Assembly: GCA_002798275.1 (NCBI GenBank)
Contig: NWQR01000003.1
Location: 1-64,000 of the forward strand
Direction of reading: 5' to 3'
DNA length: 64,000 nucleotides
Source: Lysobacteraceae bacterium NML08-0793
GTDB lineage: Bacteria > Pseudomonadota > Gammaproteobacteria > Xanthomonadales > Xanthomonadaceae
Part shown: positions 63,811 to 64,000 of the stretch, one piece after another
Layout: each line of letters opens with the position of its first letter
Numbering within the stretch: the stretch's first letter is position 1
Notes under the pieces: model-generated
The model's input: the letters and a program-made list of their open reading frames with translations, nothing else
What the model was told of the DNA's origin: nothing
Databases searched by the model: none
Translations under genes and position numbers: made by a program

Positions 63811-63842
63811 AAAAGAAAACGGGCGACTTTCGCCGCCCGTTT
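63811..63842 (-). terminator. Rho-independent terminator of the gene at the right edge
   Basis: Nine-base stem AAACGGGCG/CGCCCGTTT with an eight-base loop. On the minus strand it is followed by TCTTTT. It lies 36 bases after the partial gene's stop. The remaining stretch 63646-63810 upstream of the giant gene shows no other feature. Confidence 0.85.
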
Positions 63843-63877
63843 CTTGTTGCATCAACCTTGAAGCTGTGTGCTACGAA

Positions 63878-64000
63878 TTACAGCTTCTGATCCGGGGTCA
63901 GCCACTGGTTACCAATGGTCTTTTCCGGGGTCAGGTTGGTGACCGTACCGTTGGTCGAGTTGCGGTTCAGAGCGGAGCCCTTGAAGTTGCCGCAACCAGC
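63878..64000 (-). CDS. C-terminal 40 residues of an unidentified protein
   Basis: Only the 3' end is inside the window. Read on the minus strand it ends with GNQWLTPDQKL and a TAA at 63878-63880; an upstream cysteine (AGCGNFKG) and several Asn/Thr residues are visible. The composition is compatible with an exported or pilin-like protein, but I cannot name it. A strong terminator follows, so it is transcribed separately from the giant gene. Confidence 0.65.
   Translation of the reverse strand, partial: AGCGNFKGSALNRNSTNGTVTNLTPEKTIGNQWLTPDQKL

Noticed and set aside
1-64000. tRNA or rRNA genes
   Set aside because: I saw no TTCGAATCC-type T-arm with cloverleaf context nor rRNA signature, but a covariance search was not possible.

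Overview
The window looks like a chromosomal segment of a gammaproteobacterium of the order Xanthomonadales (Lysobacterales). The best evidence is the block etfB-etfA divergent from rmlB-rmlA-rmlC-rmlD-xanB, an arrangement typical of the xanthomonad LPS locus. A conserved outer-membrane-like protein at 47064-47882 also resembles a family I know from that group. GC content is mostly high. It is visibly lower around 1.4-2.3 kb, 45.7-46.9 kb and 54.7-57 kb, and these blocks look like acquired or fast-diverging DNA. I could not assign a genus.

Left part (1-15.1 kb): a subtilisin-type autotransporter cut by the window edge; an ATP/ADP-translocase-like transporter; a class C beta-lactamase-fold serine hydrolase with a small membrane protein; and an iron/heme-type module (TonB-dependent receptor, six-EF-hand secreted protein, DUF4198 protein) headed by a perfect inverted repeat with Fur-like half-sites. 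After these come a SET-domain protein, a pirin, DUF2789, a DUF4850-like protein, a VIT1/CCC1-type transporter, DUF3861 and an AhpD-like protein.

Middle part (15.2-34 kb): a minus-strand membrane/stress block (NAD(P)-binding protein, ClC channel, phospholipase D, K+ channel, AI-2E transporter, HdeD). It contains an inverted pair of a 12-mer identical to one Neisseriaceae DNA-uptake-sequence dialect. Next is a Kef-reductase-GST electrophile module, two more pirins beside a divergent LysR regulator, a DyP peroxidase, and a four-gene efflux operon (TolC, HlyD, two ABC-2 permeases) with no ATPase.

34-38.7 kb: a MetR-like regulator with a canonical TGAA-N5-TTCA site faces mesX-mesD, a folate-independent methionine synthase and its DUF1852 partner. 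A 148-nt inverted-repeat element then lies between mesD and the scoA-scoB CoA-transferase genes, overlapping the scoB 3' end.

38.9-64 kb: nucleotide-sugar genes for GDP-mannose and dTDP-rhamnose, then etfBA, a decayed IS3-family element, a small lipoprotein, hslO and mtgA. A long surface-glycan locus follows: GtrB-like GT2, two sulfotransferases, a GT4, a Wzt-type ATPase, a double-GT2 protein, the complete four-enzyme GDP-D-glycero-alpha-D-manno-heptose pathway, and a 1245-residue multidomain protein (sulfotransferase-like P-loop, coiled coil of 28-residue repeats, GT2, GT4). The window ends in the 3' end of an unidentified gene with a strong terminator. Together this locus predicts a heptose- and possibly rhamnose-containing, sulfated, ABC-exported glycan.
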